Source: JBFWUM01 sp050247255
GTDB taxonomy: Bacteria > Acidobacteriota > Vicinamibacteria > Vicinamibacterales > UBA2999
Direction of reading: 5' to 3'
DNA: 64,000 nt
Assembly (NCBI GenBank): GCA_050247255.1
Contig: JBFWUM010000021.1
Location: forward strand, 1-64,000
Shown: positions 40,050 to 50,058 of the stretch, in pieces
Numbering within the stretch: position 1 is the first letter of the stretch
How the letters are laid out: each line of letters starts with the position of its first letter
Position numbers and translations under genes: made by a program
Notes under the pieces: model-generated
The model's database searches: none
Told to the model about the DNA's origin: nothing
Seen by the model: the letters and a program-made list of their open reading frames with translations, nothing else

Positions 40050-40895
40050 ATGACGCGACTGACCCTTGCGCTCCTCCTGCTGCTGGCCCCGGCCGCCTGG
40101 GCCCAGACCCCGGAAGCCCCGCCGGCCGCCCCAGCGCCGCCGGCCGTCCCGGCCTTCGTGCCCGACCAGGACGCGCGCCAGACCCGCCAGCAACTGCAGG
40201 AGGTGCTGCGCCAGCTCCCCCCGTCGGTGGGGCAGGTCCTGGCGCTCGACCCCACGCTGCTGAACCAGCCGGATTACATTTCGGCCTACCCGTCGCTGGT
40301 GGCCTTCGTCGCCCAGCGCCCGGACGTGCGGCGCAACCCGGCCTTCTACTTCGGCAACGGCCGGTTCGAGGAGCGCGACCCGCGCGAGCGGCTCTATGAA
40401 TCGATGACGATCATCGCCGGTGGGTTCGCGGGGTTGGCGGCCTTCGTCGCCTTCCTGCTCGTCCTCACCTGGGTGATCCGGCAGCTGATCGACTACCGGC
40501 GCTGGAACCGGGTCACCCGGACGCAGACCGAGGTGCACACGAAGCTCCTGGACCGCCTGACGAACAACGAGGACCTGATGGCCTACATGCAGACGCCGGC
40601 CGGCCGCCGCTTCCTCGAGTCGACGCCCATCCCGCTCGACACTGCGGTGGCGCCACCCGTGGCGGCGCCGCTCAACCGGATCCTCTGGTCGATCCAGGTG
40701 GGCGTCATCCTCGTGACGCTCGGGGTCGGCGTCTGGGTGGCGCAGGGGTCGATCATCCAGGAACTTCAGCAGCTGTTCTCCGTCATCGGCATCGTGTCGG
40801 TCGCCCTCGGTGTCGGGTTCGTGATTTCCGCGGTGGTGTCCTACCTGCTCTCGGCCCGTCTCGGGCTGGTGGAGTCGGCGCGGCAGGCATCATGA
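40050..40895 (+). CDS. membrane protein of unknown function upstream of an ECF sigma factor
   Basis: 281 aa with a signal peptide or first helix (LALLLLLAPAAWAQ), a Pro/Ala-rich linker, a helix at about 128-148, and two C-terminal helices (IQVGVILVTLGVGVWVAQG; IGIVSVALGVGFVISAVVSY). Between the helices lies a cytoplasmic-type charged region. Its stop overlaps the sigma factor ATG (ATGA at 40892-40895), so it probably belongs to the signalling unit, for example as a sensor. The family is not recognised. Confidence 0.7.
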   Translation: MTRLTLALLLLLAPAAWAQTPEAPPAAPAPPAVPAFVPDQDARQTRQQLQEVLRQLPPSVGQVLALDPTLLNQPDYISAYPSLVAFVAQRPDVRRNPAFYFGNGRFEERDPRERLYESMTIIAGGFAGLAAFVAFLLVLTWVIRQLIDYRRWNRVTRTQTEVHTKLLDRLTNNEDLMAYMQTPAGRRFLESTPIPLDTAVAPPVAAPLNRILWSIQVGVILVTLGVGVWVAQGSIIQELQQLFSVIGIVSVALGVGFVISAVVSYLLSARLGLVESARQAS

Positions 40896-41440
40896 CGACG
40901 ACACTCAGCGATATCGAACGGCTTGCGGTTCTCGATGAGGCCGACCGGACGTTCGTGATGGACGAGCAGGCGTTTCGCACGTTCTACGAATTGACGGCGC
41001 GGCCCGTGTGGGGCTACCTGGCGCGTGTCACGGGCAGCCCGAGGGTCGCTGATGACCTGCTGCAGGAGGCCTACTACCGGCTGCTGCGCAGCCGCTCGAC
41101 CTTCGAGAGCGACGAGCACCGGAAGAATTACCTTTACCGCATCGCGACGAACCTCGCGAACGACCACCGGCGGCGGCCGCGTGAAGAGGGGATTGGCGAG
41201 GGCGACGGGGCACTTCGCACCGAGGTGCGCGTGGCCGACCGCGCCGTGCAGCGGGTCGACCTGTCACGGGCGCTGGGCCAGCTCAAGCCGCGCGAACGCG
41301 CGCTGCTGTGGCTCGCGTATGCCCAGGGGTGCTCGCACGAGGAGATCGCGGCGCGGCTCGGCCTCAAGGCCTCGAGCCTCAAGATGCTGCTGTTCAGGGC
41401 GCGGCGCCGGCTCGAGGCGCTGCTGGGGACCGAGTCATGA
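40892..41440 (+). CDS. ECF-type RNA polymerase sigma factor
   Basis: 182 aa with regions σ2 (FYELTARPVWGYLARVTG; DDLLQEAYYRLLRSR; YLYRIATNLANDH) and σ4 (LKPRERALLWLAYAQG; SHEEIAARLGLKASSLKMLL). It lies between two membrane-protein genes with 4-bp overlaps on both sides, the usual layout for an ECF sigma factor and its membrane regulators. Its target promoters are unknown. Confidence 0.9.
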   Translation: MTTTLSDIERLAVLDEADRTFVMDEQAFRTFYELTARPVWGYLARVTGSPRVADDLLQEAYYRLLRSRSTFESDEHRKNYLYRIATNLANDHRRRPREEGIGEGDGALRTEVRVADRAVQRVDLSRALGQLKPRERALLWLAYAQGCSHEEIAARLGLKASSLKMLLFRARRRLEALLGTES

Positions 41441-41781
41441 CCGATCAGGAACTGCAGGCGTTGTTTGAGAACGAAGCGCGCGTGGCCGCGCAGGAGGCGC
41501 GCGTGCCGGCCCCCGGACAGGTCTGGTGGCGCGCCGCCATGCGCTCGCGTGCAGAGGCCGCGCGGGCGGCGGAACGGCCCCTGACGTGGTCTCAGGGGCT
41601 GGCTGCCGCCTGCGCGGTCGGCCTGGCCGCGGCTGCGGCCGGCGCGGCGTGGCCGCGGATCCTGACGGTGGTGTCGATGCTGGGCGAGGGCGCGCGCTGG
41701 CTGGTGCCGGCGGCAGCCGCGATCGTGATGTGCGCGGCGATCGTCCCGTTCGCCCTCTACCTGGCGCTATCTGACGATTGA
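41437..41781 (+). CDS. small membrane protein, putative anti-sigma factor
   Basis: 114 aa. A charged cytoplasmic N-terminus (TDQELQALFENEARVAAQEA) is followed by two hydrophobic helices (GLAAACAVGLAAAAAGAAW; LVPAAAAIVMCAAIVPFALY). There is no ZAS zinc motif. The 4-bp overlap with the ECF sigma gene supports an anti-sigma role, which is inference. Its TGA stop lies within the first unit of the tandem repeat at 41778. Confidence 0.6.
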   Translation: MTDQELQALFENEARVAAQEARVPAPGQVWWRAAMRSRAEAARAAERPLTWSQGLAAACAVGLAAAAAGAAWPRILTVVSMLGEGARWLVPAAAAIVMCAAIVPFALYLALSDD

Positions 41782-41855
41782 CGAATTGACGAATTGACGG
41801 GTTGACGGGTTGACGAACTGAACTTCGTCAATGCGTCAATCCGTCAATCCGTCAA
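41778..41855. repeat. hairpin of TTGACG-type 8-nt units between convergent genes
   Basis: The left arm (41778-41817) has five 8-nt units such as TTGACGAA and TTGACGGG. The right arm (41824-41855) has four complementary units such as TTCGTCAA and TCCGTCAA. The TGA stops of both convergent genes (41779-41781 plus; 41854-41852 minus) come from the repeat itself. It probably acts as a two-way 3'-end structure. Confidence 0.85.
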
Positions 41856-42484
41856 TGTACGGCTTTCCCCAGAAAGCCCGCCTCGCCGCTGAGTCGCTTC
41901 ATCTCGAGCAGCTCGATCAGCCCCTGGCACCGGTCCAGGGTGCCGTCGCGTTCGAGCAGTGCCTGCCGCTCGACCGGTTCGAGATCCAGGTACTGCGCCA
42001 GCGCATTGATCAGGTCGTCGTCCGGAACGGCGGGCGGGAAGCGCGGCTCGCCGCCTGATCGCTCGATGGCCGCCGCCAGCAGCGCCTCGAGCCGCCGACG
42101 CTGCGCGCGGATCGCCTCCTGCTGGTCCTTCACCGTGTATTCCGGCTGCGGCTCGACGACCGCCAGGCGGTACGGATGGCTCATGTCTTCCTGCAGCACG
42201 CGGAACTTCTCGAGGCCGCGCAGCACGATGTTGAAGCGCCCGTCGTCGAGCGGCTCGGCGTGGGTGATGACGCCGGCGCAGCCGATGCTGTAGATCGCCG
42301 GCCGCCCCTCGTAGTCCGCCTCGTAACCAGGCTTCAGCAGCGTCATCCCGATGATCCGGTCGCCGGCCAGCGCGTCGGTGACCATCGTCCGGTAGCGCAG
42401 CTCGAAGATGTGCAGCGGCAGGAAGACGTTCGGGAACAGGACGACGTTCGGCAGCGGGAACAGCGGGATCTGTGTGGGAAGCAT
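41852..42484 (-). CDS. LON N-terminal (substrate-binding) domain protein
   Basis: 210 aa consisting of a stand-alone LON domain: MLPTQIPLFPLPNVVLFPNV, LPLHIFELRYRTMVTDAL, and IGCAGVITHAEPLDDGRFNIVLRG split over the usual strands. No AAA+ or protease part is present. ATG 42484 is chosen because the domain begins there; an upstream extension would consist of repeat sequence. It is the last gene after the AAA+ and VWA genes. Such short proteins may be adaptors in proteolysis. Confidence 0.85.
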   Translation of the reverse strand: MLPTQIPLFPLPNVVLFPNVFLPLHIFELRYRTMVTDALAGDRIIGMTLLKPGYEADYEGRPAIYSIGCAGVITHAEPLDDGRFNIVLRGLEKFRVLQEDMSHPYRLAVVEPQPEYTVKDQQEAIRAQRRRLEALLAAAIERSGGEPRFPPAVPDDDLINALAQYLDLEPVERQALLERDGTLDRCQGLIELLEMKRLSGEAGFLGKAVH

Positions 42485-42548
42485 TGGTGAATAGGGATCT
42501 TCGATCTGTGATTCACCAACCCAATCACACATCACCAATCCCAAATCC

Positions 42549-42551
<3 letters not shown>
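42482..42551 (-). repeat. heptad repeat region between VWA and LON genes
   Basis: From the VWA stop codon the minus strand reads in 7-nt phrases: TTAGGGA, TTTGGGA, TTGGTGA, TGTGTGA. The end of the array and the bases before the LON start form a perfect 9-bp hairpin (TTGGTGAAT with ATTCACCAA), the second arm touching the ATG. It could affect translation of the LON gene. Confidence 0.7.
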
Positions 42552-43855
<1,304 letters not shown>

Positions 43856-43856
<1 letters not shown>

Positions 43857-45370
43857 TAGTTGTAGTACTTCTTCTTCCCCGCGGGCATCTGCGGCATCGC
43901 CTCGTCTGCGAACGCGGCTTCGCGCGCGGAGCGGCGGGGCGGCGCTTCGGCGCCGTGGTAGCCGCGCTCGTCGCTGCGGCTGATCTTCTTCAGCGCGTAG
44001 AGCCCTTCCAGCACGAAGTCGATGCCCGAGGCGAGCAACTCCGGTGACGCGTCCGGCGGCACCCCAGCTGCGTGCGCGAGCTCGACCAGCCCCTGCACCT
44101 TGCCTGCCTCGTCAACGACCGCGGCGGCGCTCAGGGTGTCGGCCAGCTGCAGGCTGCCGCCGATGTCGAACCAGTCGATCACCTGGCGTGGATCGAGGTG
44201 CGAAAGGTAGCCGTCGGCGACGTTGGCGACGGCGGCGCGGATCAGCTCGCGGGCGATGACCTCGGCCCCCTTCAGCTCGCCCTCGTACTCCATCTCGAAC
44301 TTGCCGGTAATCGACGGCAGCGCGGCGTACACGTCGGTCACGCGCGGCACAGCCGTCCGCTCGCCGGCCAGCAGCGCGCGCCGCTCGGCATTCGAGACGA
44401 CGTTCTCCATTGCCGAAATCGACAGCCGCTGGCTGACCCCGGACCGCCTGTCGACGCGGCGATCCTGCCGCGCCTGGAAGGCGATCTCCTCGACGATCTC
44501 CGCCACGAAGGCCGGCACCTCGCTCTGCGGCGCCTCGTCCGGTCGCGTCAGCCACGCCTCCTGGCGGGTAATGGCCATCCCCTCGGCGCGGCCGGCGGGG
44601 TAGTGCGTCCGGATCTCCGAGCCGATGCGGTCCTTCAGCGGCGTGATGATCTTGCCGCGCGCCGTGTAGTCCTCGGGGTTGGCGGTGAACGCCATCATCA
44701 CGTCGAGCGGCAGGCGCAGCGGGTAGCCCTTAATCTGGACGTCGCCTTCCTGCAGGATGTTGAACAGGCCCACCTGGATCTTGCCGGCCAGGTCGGGCAG
44801 CTCGTTGATGGCGAAGATGCCGCGGTTCGCCCGCGGCAGCAGCCCGTAGTGCATCGTCAGCTCGTCCGACAGCTGCAGCCCCGCCTTCGCCGCCTTGATC
44901 GGATCGATGTCGCCGACCATGTCGGCAATGGTGACGTCCGGCGTCGCCAGCTTCTCGACATAGCGGGCCTCGCGGCCAAGCCAGGCAATCGGCGTGTGAT
45001 CGCCTTCCGCCGCCAGCCGGGCGCGGCATGCGCCGCAGATCGGCGCCAGCGGGTCGTCGTGGATCTCGCAGCCGGGCATGACGGGTATCTGCTCGTCGAG
45101 CAGCGTCACCAGCGCCCGCAGTAGCCGGGTCTTGGCCTGTCCGCGCAGGCCGAGCAGGATGAAGTTGTGCTGCGACAGCAGCGCGTTGATCAATTGCGGC
45201 ACCACCGTGTCGTCGTAGCCGACGATGCCGGGGAAGAGGGTCTCGTTCGCGCGCAGCTTGCGGATGAGATTGTCGCGCACCTCCTGGTGGACGCTGCGGT
45301 GCGGGATCGCGCCGGATTCAACGGCGCGGCGCAGGTCACCAACCGTGGAGATGCCTTTGGCCTTGGGCAT
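43856..45370 (-). CDS. ChlI/MoxR-like AAA+ ATPase
   Basis: 504 aa. Walker A is GLRGQAKT at 74-81, the magnesium-chelatase style. IFAINELPDLAGKIQ is the Walker B/presensor region and AFTANPEDYTARGKI the sensor-1 region. An insertion contains C101, C112 and C115 (PGCEIH; ICGAC), possibly a zinc site. It is the first gene of an operon with the VWA and LON-domain genes. It is preceded by TAGAAT 5 nt before the ATG. Confidence 0.88.
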
Positions 45371-45375
45371 GAGGC

Positions 45376-45381
45376 ATTCTA
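45376..45381 (-). promoter_or_regulatory. -10 box of the AAA+/VWA/LON operon
   Basis: TAGAAT on the minus strand, 5 nt before ATG 45370, predicting a leaderless operon mRNA. Confidence 0.55.
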
Positions 45382-45383
45382 TT

Positions 45384-45404
45384 CAATGCTCAATGCCCAA
45401 TGCA
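45384..45404 (+). repeat. heptanucleotide tandem repeat (3 units)
   Basis: CAATGCT, CAATGCC, CAATGCA in a row, in the 43-bp space between the divergent AAA+ and GDPD genes. It lies just upstream of the GDPD ATG. Confidence 0.7.
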
Positions 45405-45413
45405 CACGGCTCA

Positions 45414-46238
45414 ATGAACAAAGGCGGGTTCTTCGAGCAGGAACACCCGTTTGTGTTCGGACATCGGGGCGCCGCGGGGCTGGCGCCCGAGAACACGCTG
45501 GCGGCGTTCGACCGCGGCGTGGCGGAAGGGGTGGATGGCATCGAGCTCGACGTCCACCTGTCGGCCGACGGGATCCCGGTCGTCATTCACGACAGCACGC
45601 TCGAACGGACGACTGACGCCAGCGGCCCGGTGACCTCGCTGACCGCCACTGCGCTGGCTCGCGTCGACGCCGGGTATCGCTTCCAGCCCGACCGTCAGTT
45701 CCCGTTCCGCGGGCAGGGCATCGGCGTGCCGACGCTGCGCGAGGTGCTGGCCCGCCACCCGGAGGCGCGGGTCATCATCGAAATGAAGATGGACCTGTCC
45801 GAGCTCGGCGAGGCGGTGGCCGACGAGGTGCGCCGCGCGTCTGCCGCCGAGCGCGTCTGTGTGGCCGGCTACGGAATCCGCAGCGCGGAGGCGGCGCGAC
45901 GGGCGCTCCCGGAAATGGCGTGCAGCGCGTGCCAGGACGAGGTCAGGCTGGCGCTCTATCGAACCTGGGCCTTCTGGCCGGTGCGCGGCACGCAGTACGG
46001 CGGCTACCAGGTGCCGGAGACCGTGGGGCGAACACGCGTGGTCTCGCCGCGTTTCGTCCGCTACGCGCACCGCGCCGGCCTGCGCGTTCACATCTGGACG
46101 GTTGACGAAGAGGCGGTGGCCGCCCGGCTCCTGTCGTGGGGCGTGGACGGTCTCATCACCAACCGTCCCGACGTCATCGTTGGCGCACGGGATCGCTTCC
46201 TCGGCGCGCGCGATATTCAGCTTGAATCGGTCCGCTGA
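45414..46238 (+). CDS. glycerophosphodiester phosphodiesterase
   Basis: 274-aa GDPD TIM-barrel enzyme: FGHRGAAGLAPENTLAAF and ELDVHLSADGIPVVIHD hold the catalytic His and metal-binding Glu/Asp, and VHIWTVDEEAVAARLLSWG with GLITNRPD closes the barrel. It releases glycerol 3-phosphate from deacylated phospholipids. No signal peptide is visible, so it is probably cytoplasmic. ATG 45414 is chosen; the in-frame codons upstream lie in the divergent gene and the heptad repeat. Confidence 0.93.
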   Translation: MNKGGFFEQEHPFVFGHRGAAGLAPENTLAAFDRGVAEGVDGIELDVHLSADGIPVVIHDSTLERTTDASGPVTSLTATALARVDAGYRFQPDRQFPFRGQGIGVPTLREVLARHPEARVIIEMKMDLSELGEAVADEVRRASAAERVCVAGYGIRSAEAARRALPEMACSACQDEVRLALYRTWAFWPVRGTQYGGYQVPETVGRTRVVSPRFVRYAHRAGLRVHIWTVDEEAVAARLLSWGVDGLITNRPDVIVGARDRFLGARDIQLESVR

Positions 46239-46256
46239 CCTGCAGACAATGCCGCG

Positions 46257-47204
46257 ATGCTGAAAACGGCTGCCTGCGCGGCGGCGTTCGCGGTGGCGCT
46301 CATCGCCGGCGCCGGTGCCCAGGAGTCGAACGCGCTGGTCACGATTCCGGTCCGCGGCCAGGTCACCCTGGTGTCGGACGGGGTCTCGAACGCAGTGGTC
46401 CAGGTCGGACCCCAGGGCGTCCTCGTCGTTGACACGCTCGCGGAGCCGATGGCCGATCGGCTGTTGGCGGCGATACGCGGCCTCGCTGGCAGCAAGCCAA
46501 TCGCCTACGTCGTCAACACCCACGCCCATGCCGATCACACCGGCGGGAACCTGAAGGTGGCGGCGGCCGGCGCGCAGCTGGTCAGCGGGAACTTCGCGGC
46601 CCAATTGGGCGGCGCCGGTGCCAAGGGCGCATTCATCGTCGCCCATGAAAACGTGCTGAATGCCCTGAGTGCGGCCAGCGGCACCGCGGCCGCCGTTCCC
46701 TTCGGCGCATGGCCCACCGACACGTTCTTCCAGGCCGAGAAGGCGCTCTACTTCAACGGCGAGGGAATCCAGCTGCTGCACCAGCCGTCCGCCCACACCG
46801 ACGGCGACATCCTGGTGTTCTTCAGGTCCTCCGACGTCATCGCTGCCGGCGATACGTTCGACACCACGGCCTTTCCGCGGATGGACGAGTCGCGCGGCGG
46901 CACCGTGGGCGGAGTGATCGAGTCGCTCAACGATCTGATCGACCTGGCGATCTCGGAACAGTTCACCGAAGGCGGGACGCGCATCGTTCCCGGTCACGGC
47001 CGCATCACCGACGAATTCGACGTCGTCGAGTACCGCGACATGGTGACCATCGTTGCGGAACGCGTGCGCGCCATGAAGGCCAGGCGCATGACGCTCGAAC
47101 AGGTGCGCGCGGCGCGGCCGGCGTTCGAGTACGTGCCTCGATACGGCGCCGCCGCCGGGGCCGTCGAGGCGTTCGTCGATGGCGTCTACAGGACGGTGAA
47201 ATGA
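46257..47204 (+). CDS. secreted metallo-β-lactamase-fold hydrolase
   Basis: 315 aa with a signal peptide (residues 4-21, cleavage near AGAQ). The MBL motif is THAHADHTGGN, followed by ENVLNAL, the distal VPGHGRITDE His and DGDILVFFRSSDVIAAGDTF. The fold covers β-lactamases, quorum-quenching enzymes and alkylsulfatases, and the substrate cannot be told. Its TGA overlaps the next ATG, so it is co-translated with the unknown secreted protein. GACAAT 6 nt before the ATG is a weak -10 candidate. Confidence 0.88.
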   Translation: MLKTAACAAAFAVALIAGAGAQESNALVTIPVRGQVTLVSDGVSNAVVQVGPQGVLVVDTLAEPMADRLLAAIRGLAGSKPIAYVVNTHAHADHTGGNLKVAAAGAQLVSGNFAAQLGGAGAKGAFIVAHENVLNALSAASGTAAAVPFGAWPTDTFFQAEKALYFNGEGIQLLHQPSAHTDGDILVFFRSSDVIAAGDTFDTTAFPRMDESRGGTVGGVIESLNDLIDLAISEQFTEGGTRIVPGHGRITDEFDVVEYRDMVTIVAERVRAMKARRMTLEQVRAARPAFEYVPRYGAAAGAVEAFVDGVYRTVK

Positions 47205-48034
47205 GAACGCTGCTGGCCCTGTGTCTCGTGCTCGTGGCCGGTCCCGCCTACGCGCAGTTCGATATCACCGGCAGCTACAACACGCTGATGCACGAGGATC
47301 AGCCGGAACGGGTGCCGGGCCCGGCGATTGGCGACTATCTCGGACTGCCGATCACCGACGAGGCGCGCGCCTTCGCGGAAGCGTGGAGCCCGTCGCGGCT
47401 GACCGTGCCCGAGCACCAGTGCCGCGCGCACTCGTCGCCGTACATCTTCCGTGGCCCGCTCAACATGCGGATCTGGGACGAGCGCGATCCGGCGACGCAG
47501 GACATCGTCTCCGTGCACATTGCGATCAGCAACTTCCAGCAGAAGCGGGTCATCTGGATGGATGGACGCCCCCATCCGCCCGCGCAGGCCGAGCACACCT
47601 GGATGGGGTTCTCCACTGGCGTGTGGGACGGTGACACGCTGGTGGTGACCACCACGCACATCAAGCAGATGTGGCACCGGCGCAACGGGGTGCCGCAAAG
47701 CGACCAGGTCACGCTGACCGAGCGCTTCATCCTGCACGGTGACACGCTGACGCATGTGACGATTACCAATGACCCGGTGTATCTCACCGAGCCGTTGCTG
47801 AAGACGACCAACATGCGCCGCAACCCGCGGCCGTTGCCCGCGGCGCAGCTGATCTATCCATGCCAGTCGGTGGTCGAGATCGCCGCGCAGGCGCGTGGCG
47901 CCGTGCCGCACTTCATGCCGGGGGAGAACCCGTTCCTGCGTGAGTTCCCGGCGGAGTCGGGCATTCCCGCGGCGGCGGCCCGCGGCGGCGCGGCGACGAT
48001 GTACCCGGAGTTCCGGGCGACACTCGGAAGGTGA
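47201..48034 (+). CDS. secreted protein of unknown function, middle gene of a three-gene unit
   Basis: 277 aa with a signal peptide (LLALCLVLVAGPAYAQ). The mature part is rich in aromatic residues and has blocks RLTVPEHQCRAHSSPYIFRG, NMRIWDERDPATQDIV, IWMDGRPHPPAQAEHTWMGF and HGDTLTHVTITNDPVYLTEP, suggesting a β-sheet-rich exported domain. I recall similar proteins in Acidobacteriota but no function. It overlaps the MBL gene (4 bp) and the PepSY gene (4 bp), so the three products are probably made together. Confidence 0.8.
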   Translation: MRTLLALCLVLVAGPAYAQFDITGSYNTLMHEDQPERVPGPAIGDYLGLPITDEARAFAEAWSPSRLTVPEHQCRAHSSPYIFRGPLNMRIWDERDPATQDIVSVHIAISNFQQKRVIWMDGRPHPPAQAEHTWMGFSTGVWDGDTLVVTTTHIKQMWHRRNGVPQSDQVTLTERFILHGDTLTHVTITNDPVYLTEPLLKTTNMRRNPRPLPAAQLIYPCQSVVEIAAQARGAVPHFMPGENPFLREFPAESGIPAAAARGGAATMYPEFRATLGR

Positions 48035-49494
48035 TCCGGGCGCTGCTCTTTGCCCACCGCTGGCTGGGCGTCGCGCTCTGCCTGCTGTTCCTGCTCTGGT
48101 TCCCCTCGGGCATTGCCATCATGTACTGGGGCTATCCCGAGGTCACCGACCGCGATCGCCTCGCCCGCGGCGCCGACCTCGATGCCGCGACGATCGTCAT
48201 CCAGCCGACCGACATCTTCGCCACGCTGGGGCTGCCCGATCCGCCGCGCGACATTCGGCTGTCGACTTACAACGGGCGCCCGGTGTACCGGTACACCGAT
48301 GCCGTCGGCGAGTCGGTCGTCTACGCCGATACCGGCGATTTCATCGAGGACGACCCTGCGCCGCCGGAGCAGATTGCCGCCCGATGGCTCGGAGAGGGGG
48401 CGTCAGTCCGGATACTGGAGTTGTCGGACGTGCCGGACGCCGACCAGTGGACGCTGCAGCTGCCGGTCGCCGAACTGCAGCCGCTGTGGAAGTACTCGTT
48501 TTCGAACGGCGACGACGTGTATGTGTCCGGCGCGACCGGCGATGTCGTCCAGCACACCACGCGCGCCTCGCGCATCGGCGCCTACCTGGGGCCGATCACG
48601 CACTGGCTGTATTTCACGCCGCTGCGGAAGCACGGGCCGGCGTGGAGCCGCGTGGTCATCTGGTCGTCAGCCGCCGCCACCGTCTCGGCGATCGTCGGCG
48701 TCGTCCTCGGTGCCTGGTTCACGGTGCCGCATTGGCGCGTCCCCTATACCGGCCAGAAGCGCTGGCACCTGGTGCTCGGGCTGATCTTCGGCGTCGCCAC
48801 CATCACGTGGGCGTTCAGCGGCATGTTGTCGATGGATCCGTTCCCGTCATTCAGCGGCACGGCCGCCCGCCGCGCCGAGGCGGCAGCCGCCATCCCGTCT
48901 GCGCTGCGCAACGAGATCCGGATGACCGAGTTCCTGCAGCGGCCGCCGCAGCAGGCGCTCGACATGCTCGGCGACGCGCGGATCCGCGAGCTGGCCTATT
49001 CGGGAGTGGCCGGTGACGCCGCGTACATCGCCACGCTTGCGGACGGCAGCACCCGGGTGGTGCCGGTCAGCGGGTCGATACGCGACGCGATCGATCGTGA
49101 CCGGCTCGTGAACACCATTCAGCGCGCCGCGGAGCCGTTCGGTGGCGCCATGCTCACGGAGCTGCGCGAGTACGACGCGTACTATCTCGACCGCAACGGC
49201 GAGCTGCCGCTCCCCGTGTTGCTCGTCGAGCTGAACGATGAGTACGCCACCCGCTACTACGTGGACCCCGTCCGCGGCCGCATTGTCGGCGCCTACGACT
49301 CGAGGCGATGGGTCAACCGCTGGCTGTACCGCGGCCTGCACTCGCTCGACTTCCCGTGGCTCTACCGCTCCCGCCCATTCTGGGACATCGTCGTCATCAC
49401 CTTCATGCTCGGCGGTACGGCGTTGACCGTCACATCGCTCGTGCTCGCGTGGCGCCTGCTGGCTCGCACGCTCGTACGGAGCCCGGGACTTTAG
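48031..49494 (+). CDS. PepSY-associated membrane protein
   Basis: 487 aa. A first helix (LGVALCLLFLLWFPSGIAIM) is followed by a PepSY-like periplasmic domain (RPVYRYTDAVGESVVYADTG), two central helices, a second PepSY-like domain (RVVPVSGSIRDAIDRDRLVN; TRYYVDPVRGRIVGAYDS) and a C-terminal helix. The layout resembles PepSY_TM (iron-regulated or protease-inhibitor-like) membrane proteins. GTG 48031 overlaps the upstream stop. The stop codon lies at the hinge of the hairpin at 49483-49500. Confidence 0.85.
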   Translation: MIRALLFAHRWLGVALCLLFLLWFPSGIAIMYWGYPEVTDRDRLARGADLDAATIVIQPTDIFATLGLPDPPRDIRLSTYNGRPVYRYTDAVGESVVYADTGDFIEDDPAPPEQIAARWLGEGASVRILELSDVPDADQWTLQLPVAELQPLWKYSFSNGDDVYVSGATGDVVQHTTRASRIGAYLGPITHWLYFTPLRKHGPAWSRVVIWSSAAATVSAIVGVVLGAWFTVPHWRVPYTGQKRWHLVLGLIFGVATITWAFSGMLSMDPFPSFSGTAARRAEAAAAIPSALRNEIRMTEFLQRPPQQALDMLGDARIRELAYSGVAGDAAYIATLADGSTRVVPVSGSIRDAIDRDRLVNTIQRAAEPFGGAMLTELREYDAYYLDRNGELPLPVLLVELNDEYATRYYVDPVRGRIVGAYDSRRWVNRWLYRGLHSLDFPWLYRSRPFWDIVVITFMLGGTALTVTSLVLAWRLLARTLVRSPGL

Positions 49495-49500
49495 TCCCGG
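49483..49500. terminator. palindromic hairpin at the end of the PepSY gene
   Basis: CCGGGAC and GTCCCGG form a 7-bp stem around a TTTA loop, the TAG stop spanning the loop and the second arm. No T-run follows. The sequence resembles dispersed palindromes I have seen between genes in Acidobacteriota. Confidence 0.5.
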
Positions 49501-49547
49501 TCGCGATTGGCACGCCTCGCGCTTGCGTAAGTGTCGGGAGGTGGGTG

Positions 49548-50033
49548 ATGCGACCTCAACTGGCACTTGCAACCGCGTTGACCCTGCTGTTACCGAGCGC
49601 CGCATCGGCGCAGACGCCAGCGTCTCAAGGCGCGCCGGCAGCGGCGGCACACGAAGTCACTGTCATCGGCTGTCTGCAGCGTGAAGCCGATTTCCGCGCC
49701 GTCACCAACGCCGGCCGCGGCGGCGTGCTTGGCTCAGGCATCGGCGTGAACGACGAGTACGTCCTGACCGATGCCAGGCCTGCCGACACGAACCGCAACT
49801 CGCGCATGCGGCCTCGCGCGGCGGCGCCATCCGAAGCGGGCGCCGTTGGCACGTCGGGCAGCAGCGTCGTGCACTACAGCCTGACCGGCAAGCTCGAAGA
49901 CAACCTGCTGCGCGACGTCGGGCGGCTCGTGGAGGTCGTCGGTACCGTGGAGCAGCCGGCCGACAGCGCAGCCCTGCCGCGGCTCACGATCAACGTCTGG
50001 CACCCGGTCGGCGATTTCTGTCCTCAGCGGTAG
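49548..50033 (+). CDS. small secreted protein of unknown function
   Basis: 161 aa with a signal peptide (LALATALTLLLPSAASAQ). The mature protein contains HEVTVIGCLQREADF and NDEYVLTDAR, then VVHYSLTGKLEDNLLRDVGRLVEVVGTVE, an OB-fold-like pattern often seen in exported proteins of this kind of genome. One or two Cys are present. GGGAGGTGG lies about 4 nt before ATG 49548. No partner is adjacent on this strand. Confidence 0.7.
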   Translation: MRPQLALATALTLLLPSAASAQTPASQGAPAAAAHEVTVIGCLQREADFRAVTNAGRGGVLGSGIGVNDEYVLTDARPADTNRNSRMRPRAAAPSEAGAVGTSGSSVVHYSLTGKLEDNLLRDVGRLVEVVGTVEQPADSAALPRLTINVWHPVGDFCPQR

Positions 50034-50057
50034 CTTCCGCCTTAAGGCGGAACCTAC
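50030..50057. terminator. palindrome between convergent genes
   Basis: TTCCGCCTTAAGGCGGAA (50035-50052) is a perfect 18-bp palindrome, extended to 50030-50057 by GTAG/CTAC with one mismatch. It fills the 25 bp between the stops of the secreted protein gene and the UDG gene, so it may end both transcripts. Confidence 0.65.
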
Positions 50058-50058
50058 G

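Noticed and set aside
42482..42495. TATTCA considered as a leaderless -10 box for the LON-domain gene.
   Set aside because: The gap to the ATG is 3 nt, and the sequence is part of the hairpin repeat; the gene is probably transcribed from the AAA+ promoter.
49508..49526. TGGCAC followed by TTGC, considered as a second σ54 promoter before the secreted protein gene at 49548.
   Set aside because: The GG and GC doublets are 16 bp apart instead of 12; at the right spacing the -12 element reads GCGC. Not convincing.
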